Source of the DNA: an uncultured Prolixibacteraceae bacterium | GTDB lineage: Bacteria; Bacteroidota; Bacteroidia; Bacteroidales; Prolixibacteraceae | Assembly (NCBI GenBank): GCA_913063265.1 | Contig: CAJXZG010000049.1 | Location: forward strand, 1 to 38,886 | Direction: 5' to 3' | DNA: 38,886 nucleotides | Shown here: positions 16,422 through 22,925 of the stretch, in pieces | Numbering within the stretch: position 1 is the stretch's first letter | How the letters are laid out: every line of letters begins with the position of its first letter | Made by a program: the position numbers and the translations under genes | The notes under the pieces: model-generated | Told to the model about the DNA's origin: nothing | Seen by the model: the letters and a program-made list of their open reading frames with translations, nothing else | The model's database searches: none

Positions 16422-16453
16422 TCATAGTATGACTGCGAATCATGCTATGACTG
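16422..16453. repeat. Inverted repeat GTCATAGTATGACT type
   Basis: AGTCATAG ... CTATGACT with GACTGCGAATCA inside. A related inverted repeat lies at 16862-16888 (GATAGCATGACTGTGAGTC). On the minus strand it is followed by TTGTTTTTAG and could be a second terminator behind small RNA copy 3. Confidence 0.55.
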
Positions 16454-16460
16454 AAAGGAG

Positions 16461-16573
16461 AAAAAAGAAAAGCCACCTCGTCAACACGAAGTGGCCAATC
16501 AACCTAACTAAACCAAACTAAACCCCCGCCTGCGTCGGGCAGGTATGAAAAAATCTTTTTACTTATGAACTTC
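16461..16573 (-). ncRNA. Predicted small RNA, copy 3 (palindrome-interrupted)
   Basis: Minus strand, about 113 nt. Holds AGATTTTTTCATA, the palindromic insert, TTTAGTTTGGTTTAGTTAGG and the terminator GCCACTTCGT-GTTG-ACGAGGTGGC (16472-16495) with a U-rich tail. Because the DUF4251 gene has its own promoter downstream of this terminator, copy 3 looks like a free-standing RNA. Confidence 0.62.
16523..16544. repeat. Palindromic insert in small RNA copy 3
   Basis: CCCGCCTGCGTCGGGCAGG, identical to the insert in copy 1 and at the same position relative to the CAT of the pairing region. Confidence 0.8.
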
Positions 16574-16579
16574 ACTTAG

Positions 16580-16610
16580 AGAAGGGAAATTTCGTTTCAA
16601 AAACCCTAAT
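16580..16610 (-). promoter_or_regulatory. ECF-type promoter P3
   Basis: ATTAGGGTTTT, 15 nt, CTTCT; precedes small RNA copy 3. Confidence 0.62.
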
Positions 16611-16788
16611 TGGGTTCTCATTTTTTTCAATTCTATTTTGAGCCCACTGCGAAAAGTTCTTTTTGCCTCTAAATGACTAAAACACAAAATTTCACCAAAA
16701 TATATCGGCTTAATAACCATGGTTTTGTGCGTTTTGGTGCTTTGGTATTTTTGTGGCATGATTGGTAGTGTTACTACGGAAATACCAA

Positions 16789-16838
16789 GAGAACCGTTCT
16801 TTTAAGTTGCATAAGAGCAGAGAACGGTTCTTTATTTC
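16789..16838. terminator. Hairpin AGAACCGTTCT/AGAACGGTTCT
   Basis: Eleven-base arms with a 20-nt loop, T-rich on the plus side. No plus-strand gene ends here; on the minus strand it lies after the OprB-like gene and the inverted repeat at 16862-16888 and may terminate that transcript. Confidence 0.5.
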
Positions 16839-16924
16839 ATTCTGAATATTTTATTCCGGTGATAGCATGACTGTGAGTCATACTATGACATTAACTGACT
16901 CAATAATGATTAAAAGAATTAGAA

Positions 16925-18121
16925 TCAATAAGTAATCATTACCCGCAAACCTGGGAAGAAGCCAAATTTTTTATTAAAACGATAAAGCTGAATATTTGCT
17001 GAAGTTGAAATCCAGGGAGCAAGTTTAAATTTCATGTAACTATCGATGCCGTATTCGTATTTCCCCTTTTTTTCGTTGATTAAAAAAGCAGCACCAAACT
17101 GGTCGCCTTTTAATTTGCTGGGATTAAGTAATACAATACCCGGAGAAAAAGCACCGTCGTACTCATCGGTTGTTCCCCAGCCTTTATAAGCTTTTAAAGT
17201 AAAAACGACTTTTTCAGAAATACCCTGATTCCCAACATAAATTATCCCGTTCCCTCTTCCTTCCTCTTTGGTGGCTTCAGTATAATAATATGAAACAACA
17301 TGTTCGCTTGTATAATCCTGCTTTGACGGAATTGCCCAGTTGACAAACCCCTGGTAAAAATAAGTCGCATTGTTAAAAAATCCTGAGACATCAATAAAAT
17401 CTGATTTTGAATTGTTGTCTAAAATTAATCCGCCAAAACCAAAATAATTTGATAGGTTGATTTCAGTAAAAAAGCCAAAACCCGCAATTAATGGCGGAAC
17501 CGGATCCGATGCAGCAGTATAACTAAAAAAGGTCATTTTATCCCAGCTGGAATAAGAAGTCATAGTTACCAGAAAAAGCGGATCTATTTTCCCAAAAGTT
17601 ACATCCCAGGCACCGTTAAAAAAAATATTTTCTACATACAGATATTCGAGGCCGATTTCGTGACCACTGGCTGAGCTTCCGTTAACTAAGGAAAACATTC
17701 CCATTTCTTTTGCCAAATCCCCGGTTGATTTTCCGATTAAGAGGGAGTTTTGTTCAGCCCAAAATTCCACGTTCATTTTATATTTTGCAGTTTTTATAAA
17801 CCTGCCTTTATAAAAAACACCCAAATCGTGGTGCATGTGTGGAAGCGCTTTTTTATTTCCAATTCCGTATTGAAATATGGTACCGTAATACCCAACGGCT
17901 GCATGTTTCTTTTTAGAATATTCCCATTTGTTAAAATTTGATTCAATAAAATCTCCATCCTTTTGAGTTTGTTCCTGGTCTTTTTCAATTAAATCAAAAA
18001 CTCCCTTTTTCTCGTTATAAATTTTACTTGAATCTACCTGTGCAAATAAACCGCAGTTTGGCATTATTATCAGCGACAATACTACCAACAAAAAGAAACG
18101 TTTGTAAACTATTAAATTCAT
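16925..18121 (-). CDS. Outer-membrane beta-barrel, OprB/carbohydrate-porin-like
   Basis: 398 aa. Signal peptide (FFLLVVLSLIIMPNCGLFAQ), then alternating aromatic strands with glycine turns, ending in the aromatic strand GLRVMITY as barrel proteins do. Segments such as GFGGLILDNNSKSDFIDV and NATYFYQGFVNWAIPS resemble OprB-type porins; assignment is tentative. Small RNA copy 4 terminates only 36 nt before the start codon in the same direction, so this gene is the best candidate for attenuation by readthrough from promoter P4. Confidence 0.68.
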   Translation of the reverse strand: MNLIVYKRFFLLVVLSLIIMPNCGLFAQVDSSKIYNEKKGVFDLIEKDQEQTQKDGDFIESNFNKWEYSKKKHAAVGYYGTIFQYGIGNKKALPHMHHDLGVFYKGRFIKTAKYKMNVEFWAEQNSLLIGKSTGDLAKEMGMFSLVNGSSASGHEIGLEYLYVENIFFNGAWDVTFGKIDPLFLVTMTSYSSWDKMTFFSYTAASDPVPPLIAGFGFFTEINLSNYFGFGGLILDNNSKSDFIDVSGFFNNATYFYQGFVNWAIPSKQDYTSEHVVSYYYTEATKEEGRGNGIIYVGNQGISEKVVFTLKAYKGWGTTDEYDGAFSPGIVLLNPSKLKGDQFGAAFLINEKKGKYEYGIDSYMKFKLAPWISTSANIQLYRFNKKFGFFPGLRVMITY

Positions 18122-18150
18122 CTTTTACAAAATAAATTAAAATTGATATA

Positions 18151-18242
18151 AAAAAGAAAAGCCACTCCGTCAACACAAAGTGGCTTTATAACCTAACTAA
18201 CCAAACTAAACCTATGAAAAAATCTATTACTCTTTTTGCTTC
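18151..18242 (-). ncRNA. Predicted small RNA or attenuator leader, copy 4
   Basis: Minus strand, about 92 nt. Contains TAGATTTTTTCATAGG and TTTAGTTTGGTTAGTTAGG, uninterrupted, and ends in a 13-bp stem AAAGCCACTTTGT/ACGGAGTGGCTTT with loop GTTG (18158-18187) and a U-rich tail. Its unpaired part matches the start of the DUF4136 gene at 14335 (CCTATGAAAAAAT) by complementarity. The porin-like gene begins 36 nt further. Confidence 0.65.
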
Positions 18243-18248
18243 ATATTG

Positions 18249-18279
18249 AGAAGGGAAATTTTGTTATTAAAACCCTAAT
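18249..18279 (-). promoter_or_regulatory. ECF-type promoter P4
   Basis: ATTAGGGTTTT, 15 nt, CTTCT; drives small RNA copy 4. Confidence 0.62.
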
Positions 18280-18355
18280 TATTTTTTGATTTTTTTGCAC
18301 TAAAAACATAAGTTCCAGATTAAGTGTGAGTTGCTGTTAAGAGTTTTATTTAAAA

Positions 18356-18392
18356 AAAGTGAGGGTTTGACTTTGAGTCAAACCCTCACTTT
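18356..18392 (-). terminator. Strong terminator of the 18418-18993 gene
   Basis: Perfect 17-bp stem AAAGTGAGGGTTTGACT with a 3-nt loop; on the minus strand a T-run follows. 26 nt after the stop codon. Confidence 0.9.
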
Positions 18393-18417
18393 GTAAATAT
18401 GAACCAGCAAAATATGG

Positions 18418-18993
18418 TTATTTCCTTTTGGCCTTCACCGGAAATTCTTTCATTATTTCTTTTACTTTTTTGGGAAATTCCTTTTCGCGTTTCAATGGAT
18501 CGGGGTGAACACTTCCCAAACCAATGGCCTGCCAGATATGTTTATTTGTTTTTGTATCAAAGGCATCAATAATAAGGGTTCCGGCCTGAATTTTGAAATC
18601 TGAAGATTTATATGCAGGATTATTAGTTCCATATCCCATTCCGATTCCGTGGTTGGTGTCGTACGGCCCGCCTGCAAAATGATTTTTATAACCACTCATT
18701 GCCATTTGCTGATCGAGAACCATGTACAACGAAACCGCCATATCTCCATTTTCTTCCACTACTTTAATATCTCTTTTTTCAAATTCGCTGGCAAATGACC
18801 TTTCAATTATTATCCTGTCGTTATTTTCCACAAAAGAGCCTATAGCTTCGCTCCAACCGTAGTACTCTACAGTTTGATATTGTTGAAAGTCTGCGGTATC
18901 ATCCTTTTCGGATGTGACATGTACAAAAGAACAGGAACTTGTTCCCAAAAGAATTGTGGCTATAAAAAGTAGAGGTAGAGTTTTTAATTTCAT
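18418..18993 (-). CDS. DUF4136 lipoprotein (second of three)
   Basis: 191 aa. MKLKTLPLLFIATILLGTSSC gives a lipoprotein signal with Cys21. DUF4136 pattern: ADFQQYQTVEYYGWSEA, then ERSFASEFEKRDIKVVEENGDMAVSLYMVLDQ, then AGTLIIDAFDTKTNKHIWQAIGLGSV. Clearly paralogous to the 20314-20868 gene. Periplasmic/outer-membrane lipoprotein of unknown function. No ECF-type promoter box is visible directly upstream. Confidence 0.9.
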   Translation of the reverse strand: MKLKTLPLLFIATILLGTSSCSFVHVTSEKDDTADFQQYQTVEYYGWSEAIGSFVENNDRIIIERSFASEFEKRDIKVVEENGDMAVSLYMVLDQQMAMSGYKNHFAGGPYDTNHGIGMGYGTNNPAYKSSDFKIQAGTLIIDAFDTKTNKHIWQAIGLGSVHPDPLKREKEFPKKVKEIMKEFPVKAKRK

Positions 18994-19114
18994 TTTTGAT
19001 AGTTGCTTAAAAATTTAAAATTGAAGACGGTTTATTATTTGTTTTTATTATAAATGTTTTCATAATTATGTGACTATTTGCCAGTCCGCAAATTGATTTT
19101 CTCTTAGTACCCCA

Positions 19115-19180
19115 TCCGCCAGTTGGCGGAAGCAGAGACAATCAATTCGCTCCCTTTAGGGGGCGGGGTAAACGAATTGA
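19115..19180. repeat. Clustered palindromes before the 18418-18993 gene
   Basis: TCCGCCAGTTGGCGGA at 19115-19130, then TCAATTCG ... CGAATTGA (19142-19180) enclosing CCCTTTAGGG. Looks like dispersed short palindromes of the phylum in the 248-bp spacer. Confidence 0.65.
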
Positions 19181-19241
19181 TATTCAGAAAGTAAATTGAA
19201 ATTGCTGGCATGTTATCGACTAATTTAAAAACGTTTTTTTG

Positions 19242-20054
19242 TTACAGTTTCAGAGAACCTACTTTTGGGAATTTATAAACCAAAGCAAATATTCCTTTAT
19301 GTCCACCCAAATCATTTTCTGAAGCCATTTCATAAATATATTTTCCATTTAGCCACCAGTTTTCTCCCAGAAGAATTCCAAAATCAACACCCACTCCACT
19401 AATCGATATTTTATTGTTGGTTTCAATTTCTGAACTGATATAGGCAGGAATTGGGTTGCTGTTGAAGACTCCAATCAAACCCAGGGATTGCCCTTTTTTA
19501 AAGTGTTTTGAGAAATTCGCCTCGGCAATAAAAGCATCACCAAAGTCTCTCTCAGCACCGGTTTTGGTTACCCTGTGTTCGTAAATCAAACTTCCGTTCA
19601 GGGAAAATTTGTTTTCCCAAAGGTATTGCGTTGCCTTGCCCGAAAACATATGGCCGTTTACATAAAGCTTTTTTCCATATAAAAAAGAATAGTTTCCCTG
19701 GACTTTCAGATTCCCAAAATCCCATGAAACTTCGAAGGGAGATAAAACGGTGATTCCAACATTTCCATCTTTAAAATTGCTGCTGAACAACAAAGGTTGC
19801 GAAATTCCAAGGGTATACTTTCCTCCCAAAACATCCCAGCCCGTATTCCAGGAAAGCCCAAAAACGGGTATAAAAAGATCGTTGGAAAAAGAACTCCCCA
19901 TTCCAAAAATTACTCCATCGCCCGAATAAGCAGCAGCATTGGCATTGGTACCACCGTATAAACCTGGTAAGTTAAGTGAGCCAAAAGTTTGAGCTCCGGA
20001 CAGAAAAGGAGTAAGGGAAAAAAGTAAAACAATAAAACGTTTGTTTAGTCTCAT
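19242..20054 (-). CDS. Outer-membrane beta-barrel transporter-like protein
   Basis: 270 aa. Signal peptide (VLLFSLTPFLSGAQ), then FGSLNLPGLYGGTNANAAAYSGDGVIFGMG and repeated amphipathic strands (LSWNTGWDVLGGKYTLGISQPLLF; GKKLYVNGHMFSG; WWLNGKYIYEMASEND), ending in VYKFPKVGSLKL. Resembles the phenol-degradation MetA-like outer-membrane family; function unknown. Sits between two DUF4136 genes on the same strand. Confidence 0.65.
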   Translation of the reverse strand: MRLNKRFIVLLFSLTPFLSGAQTFGSLNLPGLYGGTNANAAAYSGDGVIFGMGSSFSNDLFIPVFGLSWNTGWDVLGGKYTLGISQPLLFSSNFKDGNVGITVLSPFEVSWDFGNLKVQGNYSFLYGKKLYVNGHMFSGKATQYLWENKFSLNGSLIYEHRVTKTGAERDFGDAFIAEANFSKHFKKGQSLGLIGVFNSNPIPAYISSEIETNNKISISGVGVDFGILLGENWWLNGKYIYEMASENDLGGHKGIFALVYKFPKVGSLKL

Positions 20055-20210
20055 TTTTAATAATCAGGAAGTATCAATAAATATTGATTCTTTGGATTTG
20101 TTTTTGCAATATCAAACAAAATATTCGATTTCGGGTTCACAAAGACAATTTTATTTGAAGTATTATTGAAATACAGGAATATTGATAAATCCGTGAGTTG
20201 AAAAAAAACA

Positions 20211-20238
20211 GAGCACCCCGTTAAAAAACAGGGTGCTC
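20211..20238 (-). terminator. Terminator of the 20314-20868 gene
   Basis: GAGCACCC-type arms with one internal mismatch, A-run on the plus side giving eight T on the minus strand. Confidence 0.8.
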
Positions 20239-20313
20239 ATTCCCGAATTGATTGGCAATTCAAACCAGCAGAACAGCTGCAGGGTTTTGAATTATCGTCA
20301 TCACATTCTAAAC

Positions 20314-20868
20314 TTATTTTTCTAATTGAAGCGGAAACCGCTCCATAATTTTCGCAACAGTTTGTGCTGTATTTTTTTCTCTTGTCTGCGGATTTTCATC
20401 AACCGTTCCTTTGCCTATTCCCTGCCAAACCAGTCTTTTTGTTTTGGCATCAAACACATCTACAATCAATGTACCTACCACAAAATCGTAATCGTGTACA
20501 GTTGTGGTTGCATGACCGTAACCGTAATAACCGCTGTAAAACCCTCCTCCGTAATGGTTGGTGTATGCCGTTCTTGTAGTTTTCTGGTCTAAAACCAAAA
20601 ACAGAGAAACTACCAGGTCTGCATCGCCATCAACAATTTCCAGCTCTCTTTTTGCAAATTCATTGGCAAAAGCGGTTTCAATTCTTTCTTTTTCCAAACT
20701 GTTAAGTAATTTTTCACTACCCTCGCTCCATCCTAAATATTCGATGGTTTTGTATTGTGTAAAATCTACTTCTTTATCGTAATCTGAAAATACTTGTAAT
20801 GAAGAACAGGAAGAAAAAACCATCATCACTACTAATCCTAAAATTGCTATTAATTTTCTTGTTTTCAT
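20314..20868 (-). CDS. DUF4136 lipoprotein (third of three)
   Basis: 184 aa. MKTRKLIAILGLVVMMVFSSC is a lipoprotein signal, Cys21. VDFTQYKTIEYLGWSEG, AFANEFAKRELEIVDGDADLVVSLFLVLDQ and VGTLIVDVFDAKTKRLVWQGIGKG define the domain. A Gly/Tyr/His-rich loop (YGGGFYSGYYGYGHA) is present. Function unknown. Confidence 0.92.
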   Translation of the reverse strand: MKTRKLIAILGLVVMMVFSSCSSLQVFSDYDKEVDFTQYKTIEYLGWSEGSEKLLNSLEKERIETAFANEFAKRELEIVDGDADLVVSLFLVLDQKTTRTAYTNHYGGGFYSGYYGYGHATTTVHDYDFVVGTLIVDVFDAKTKRLVWQGIGKGTVDENPQTREKNTAQTVAKIMERFPLQLEK

Positions 20869-21075
20869 CTCATTAAAATTGTTTAATTCGTTTGTATTTA
20901 TTTCATTCTATTGTTTACTTAAAAGGTATTCAATAGAATTCGCAAGCTCATTTCGATGGAACTCTCGATGACTTTTAATTCATTCTATTTGTGAATTTGA
21001 AGAATGAAAATTCATGTTCGTTTCATCTCAAATGTTTTTTATTTGTTATTAATTTTTCAAGGAATCTTTCAGGCT

Positions 21076-21351
21076 TTAAACCAACTCACGGTAATACTCG
21101 TTTGATTCTTTTTGTAGTATCTCACTTACATTGATTTTATCTGAATCATTTTTATTATACTGACTTAAACGTTCTTCCGACTTACTGCTTATCAGAAAAC
21201 TCAGTGCCAGCAAGCCAAAAAAGATTATTGCAACTACCAATGCAAAAAGATTATCTCTTTTTTTATTGTTCATTCTAATTTTACTTTTCATTACAAATTC
21301 TTCTCTGTATTCTGATTCCTGAATCTCAGGAATTTCATAAGCTCGTCTCAT
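21076..21351 (-). CDS. Small single-pass membrane protein in the ECF regulon
   Basis: 91 aa. Residues 1-36 are charged (YEIPEIQESEYREEFVMKSKIRMNNKKRDN), one transmembrane helix at about 37-53 (LFALVVAIIFFGLLALSFLI), then an acidic tail with Tyr-rich end. I do not recognise the family. It has a good ECF-type box 23 bp upstream (21374-21404), giving a very short leader. By position and topology it could be a regulator (anti-sigma-like) of the sigma factor at 22366, but no anti-sigma motif is visible. Confidence 0.75.
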   Translation of the reverse strand: MRRAYEIPEIQESEYREEFVMKSKIRMNNKKRDNLFALVVAIIFFGLLALSFLISSKSEERLSQYNKNDSDKINVSEILQKESNEYYRELV

Positions 21352-21373
21352 TTTATTTCAATTTATTTATTGC

Positions 21374-21404
21374 AACAGTGCAGAAAAACGCCAATAACCC
21401 TAAT
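21374..21404 (-). promoter_or_regulatory. ECF-type promoter P6 (91-aa membrane protein)
   Basis: ATTAGGGTTAT, 15 nt, CTGTT on the minus strand; GCAC before the -10 box as in P5. Ends 23 bp from the start codon. Confidence 0.6.
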
Positions 21405-21677
21405 CAATTTTTCAGATTCCCTTATTATAAACCTGTTAGAATTATCGATCAGTTGTTCCGGAAAATTTGACGCAAATAAAATAAAGGGCTGATTTTGAAT
21501 ATTTAAAAGAATATTGAATTGTTATTAGGGATTTCCGTTCTGTTTTTCCCTTTAGAGAATGAAAGAATTTTACAATCAATTAAGAAATGAAAAATTTAAA
21601 ACAACAGATTCTTTTGTCCCTGGATTTTTATTACCAAGTGCATTCGTAATAAGTTTTACCAAAGGAAATCAGAATAA

Positions 21678-21812
21678 AAAGCGGATTTGATTGTTGTGGA
21701 CTGCGATATTTTTAACATCAGCGCCGGGGAAATTAATGAGACGCAGGTTCTGACAACAATGGTTGACGGGAAAGTTATTTACCAAAAAACAGAAGCTTTG
21801 GCTTCAAAATAA
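21678..21812 (+). pseudogene. Remnant of an amidohydrolase C-terminus
   Basis: The frame reads KADLIVVDCDIFNIS ... VLTTMVDGKVIYQ, then stop: the closing strand of YtcJ-like amidohydrolases (KADLVVLD ... VxxTxVGGKxVY). Only about 45 codons remain; no complete upstream catalytic domain exists in the window. A terminator follows at 21838, as expected for a decayed plus-strand gene. Confidence 0.72.
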
Positions 21813-21837
21813 GACCCAATAATTAATATATATTCAA

Positions 21838-21870
21838 AAGTCGCCTTGCATTTGCGGGGTGGCTTTTTTT
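21838..21870 (+). terminator. Terminator after the amidohydrolase remnant
   Basis: AAGTCGCC ... GGTGGCTT stem with two G-U pairs and seven T. Confidence 0.8.
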
Positions 21871-21915
21871 GTGTAAAATTTTAATTCACTGTTGTCCGTT
21901 AAAATGTATAAATAT

Positions 21916-22073
21916 GGAAGAGATTGCCTCACTTCGTTCGCAATAACAACATTATCAGAGGATTGAGATTTGAGAGGAGATTGGTTGGTCCCGAGGCCTC
22001 GGAGCCAACCAATCTCCTTTCAAATCATAAACATTCCAAGCTATCGTTATTACGAGCGTAGCGAAGTAATCTC
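21916..22073. repeat. Nested inverted repeat with long central hairpin
   Basis: Outer arms AGAGATTGCCTCACTTCG (near 21918) and, inverted, CGAAGTAATCTCC (near 22061) are imperfect copies of a dispersed repeat. Inside, a near-perfect hairpin (about 21967-22026) has arms GGAGATTGGTTGG / CCAACCAATCTCC, an inner CCGAGGCCTCGG palindrome and outer GATTTGA/TCAAATC. No coding frame. Confidence 0.75.
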
Positions 22074-22105
22074 CTATTTTTTACAGGACACCAATGATTT
22101 TAATA

Positions 22106-22199
22106 ATAAAAAAAACTGCCCCGTTAACACGAGGCAGCTTTAACAATCAATCAATCAAAAATCAATCTTAAACTATGAAAAAATTATTTTTACTTCTTT
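22106..22199 (-). ncRNA. Predicted small RNA, copy 5
   Basis: Minus strand, about 94 nt. Contains AATTTTTTCATAGTTTAAG, complementary to CTTAAACTATGAAAAAATT, then a run of GATT repeats, and a 13-bp terminator stem with loop GTTA (22112-22141) and eight T. No gene follows on this strand for more than 700 bp before the next promoter, so this copy is best explained as a free-standing RNA. It is divergent from the sigma gene. Confidence 0.65.
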
Positions 22200-22205
22200 G
22201 AATAT

Positions 22206-22236
22206 ATAAGTGCAAAACTGAACCAAAAACCCTAAT
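22206..22236 (-). promoter_or_regulatory. ECF-type promoter P5
   Basis: ATTAGGGTTTT, 15 nt, CTTAT on the minus strand, 130 bp from the start of the divergently oriented sigma gene. Confidence 0.65.
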
Positions 22237-22365
22237 TGCATTAAATATTTTTTTATTTTGGGAACACATTTATATAGCCACCTTAATATTTTATAGCTTT
22301 AATCGTTATTTCAAAAAATATTTTGAACATATCGTATAACTGAATGTATTATTTAAAAATAGAGC

Positions 22366-22923
22366 ATGGAAAAAAAGAATGTCACACAAATATTGAATAA
22401 TATTGCTGCCACAAACCGCGATGAACAATTGTATCCTTTGGTTTACGACAACCTGCACGAAATAGCTGAAAAACTGTATGCACGTGAACGAATAGGACAC
22501 ACGCTCCAACCTACGCTCCTGGTAAACGAAGCATATATGAATCTTGTAGATCAGGATCAAATCGACTGGAAAGGGCGCTCACATTTTTTTGCTGTTGGGG
22601 CCCAGGCCATCCGTAGGATTTTAGTACACCATGCACGTAGTAAAAATGCAGAAAAACGCGGTGGCGGAATGCATAAAGTAGATTTGGAAGAACGAATTGC
22701 TTTTACTCCCGAAAAAGAAGGAATGGTACTCGATATAAATGAAGCATTAGAACACCTTGAAAAAGTACACGAGCGCCAGGCCAAAGTAGTGGAGATGAAG
22801 TTTTTTGGAGGAATGAAAATGCAGGACATTGCCGATGAGTTGGGCGTTTCGATAAAAACCATTGAAATTGACTGGAAAGTTGCCAAAGCCTGGCTTAAAA
22901 AATTTATGACTACCGACATTTAA
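22366..22923 (+). CDS. ECF RNA polymerase sigma factor, TIGR02999-like (Sig-70_X6)
   Basis: 185 aa. Sigma-2 part: YPLVYDNLHEIAEKLYARERIGHTLQPTLLVNEAYMNLVDQDQIDWKGRSHFFAVGAQAIRRIL, the TLQPTALVNEAY/W-RxHFFAVAA signature of the TIGR02999 group. Sigma-4 part: ERQAKVVEMKFFGGMKMQDIADELGVSIKTIEIDWKVAKAWL. No cognate anti-sigma gene is adjacent. It is surrounded by the eight ECF-type promoters, making it the prime candidate to read them. It converges with the PP2C gene, leaving 2 bp between the stops. Confidence 0.93.
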   Translation: MEKKNVTQILNNIAATNRDEQLYPLVYDNLHEIAEKLYARERIGHTLQPTLLVNEAYMNLVDQDQIDWKGRSHFFAVGAQAIRRILVHHARSKNAEKRGGGMHKVDLEERIAFTPEKEGMVLDINEALEHLEKVHERQAKVVEMKFFGGMKMQDIADELGVSIKTIEIDWKVAKAWLKKFMTTDI

Positions 22924-22925
22924 TT

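Noticed and set aside
16559..16759. 66-codon minus-strand frame MPQKYQSTKTHKT...
   Set aside because: It runs through the ECF-type promoter at 16580-16610, is basic and featureless, and has no ribosome site; kept only as a note.
20262..20305. GCAGGGTTTTG on the plus strand as a ninth ECF promoter
   Set aside because: At the required distance there is CATTC instead of CTTAT/CTGTT, the upstream ATT is absent, and no gene follows on the plus strand.
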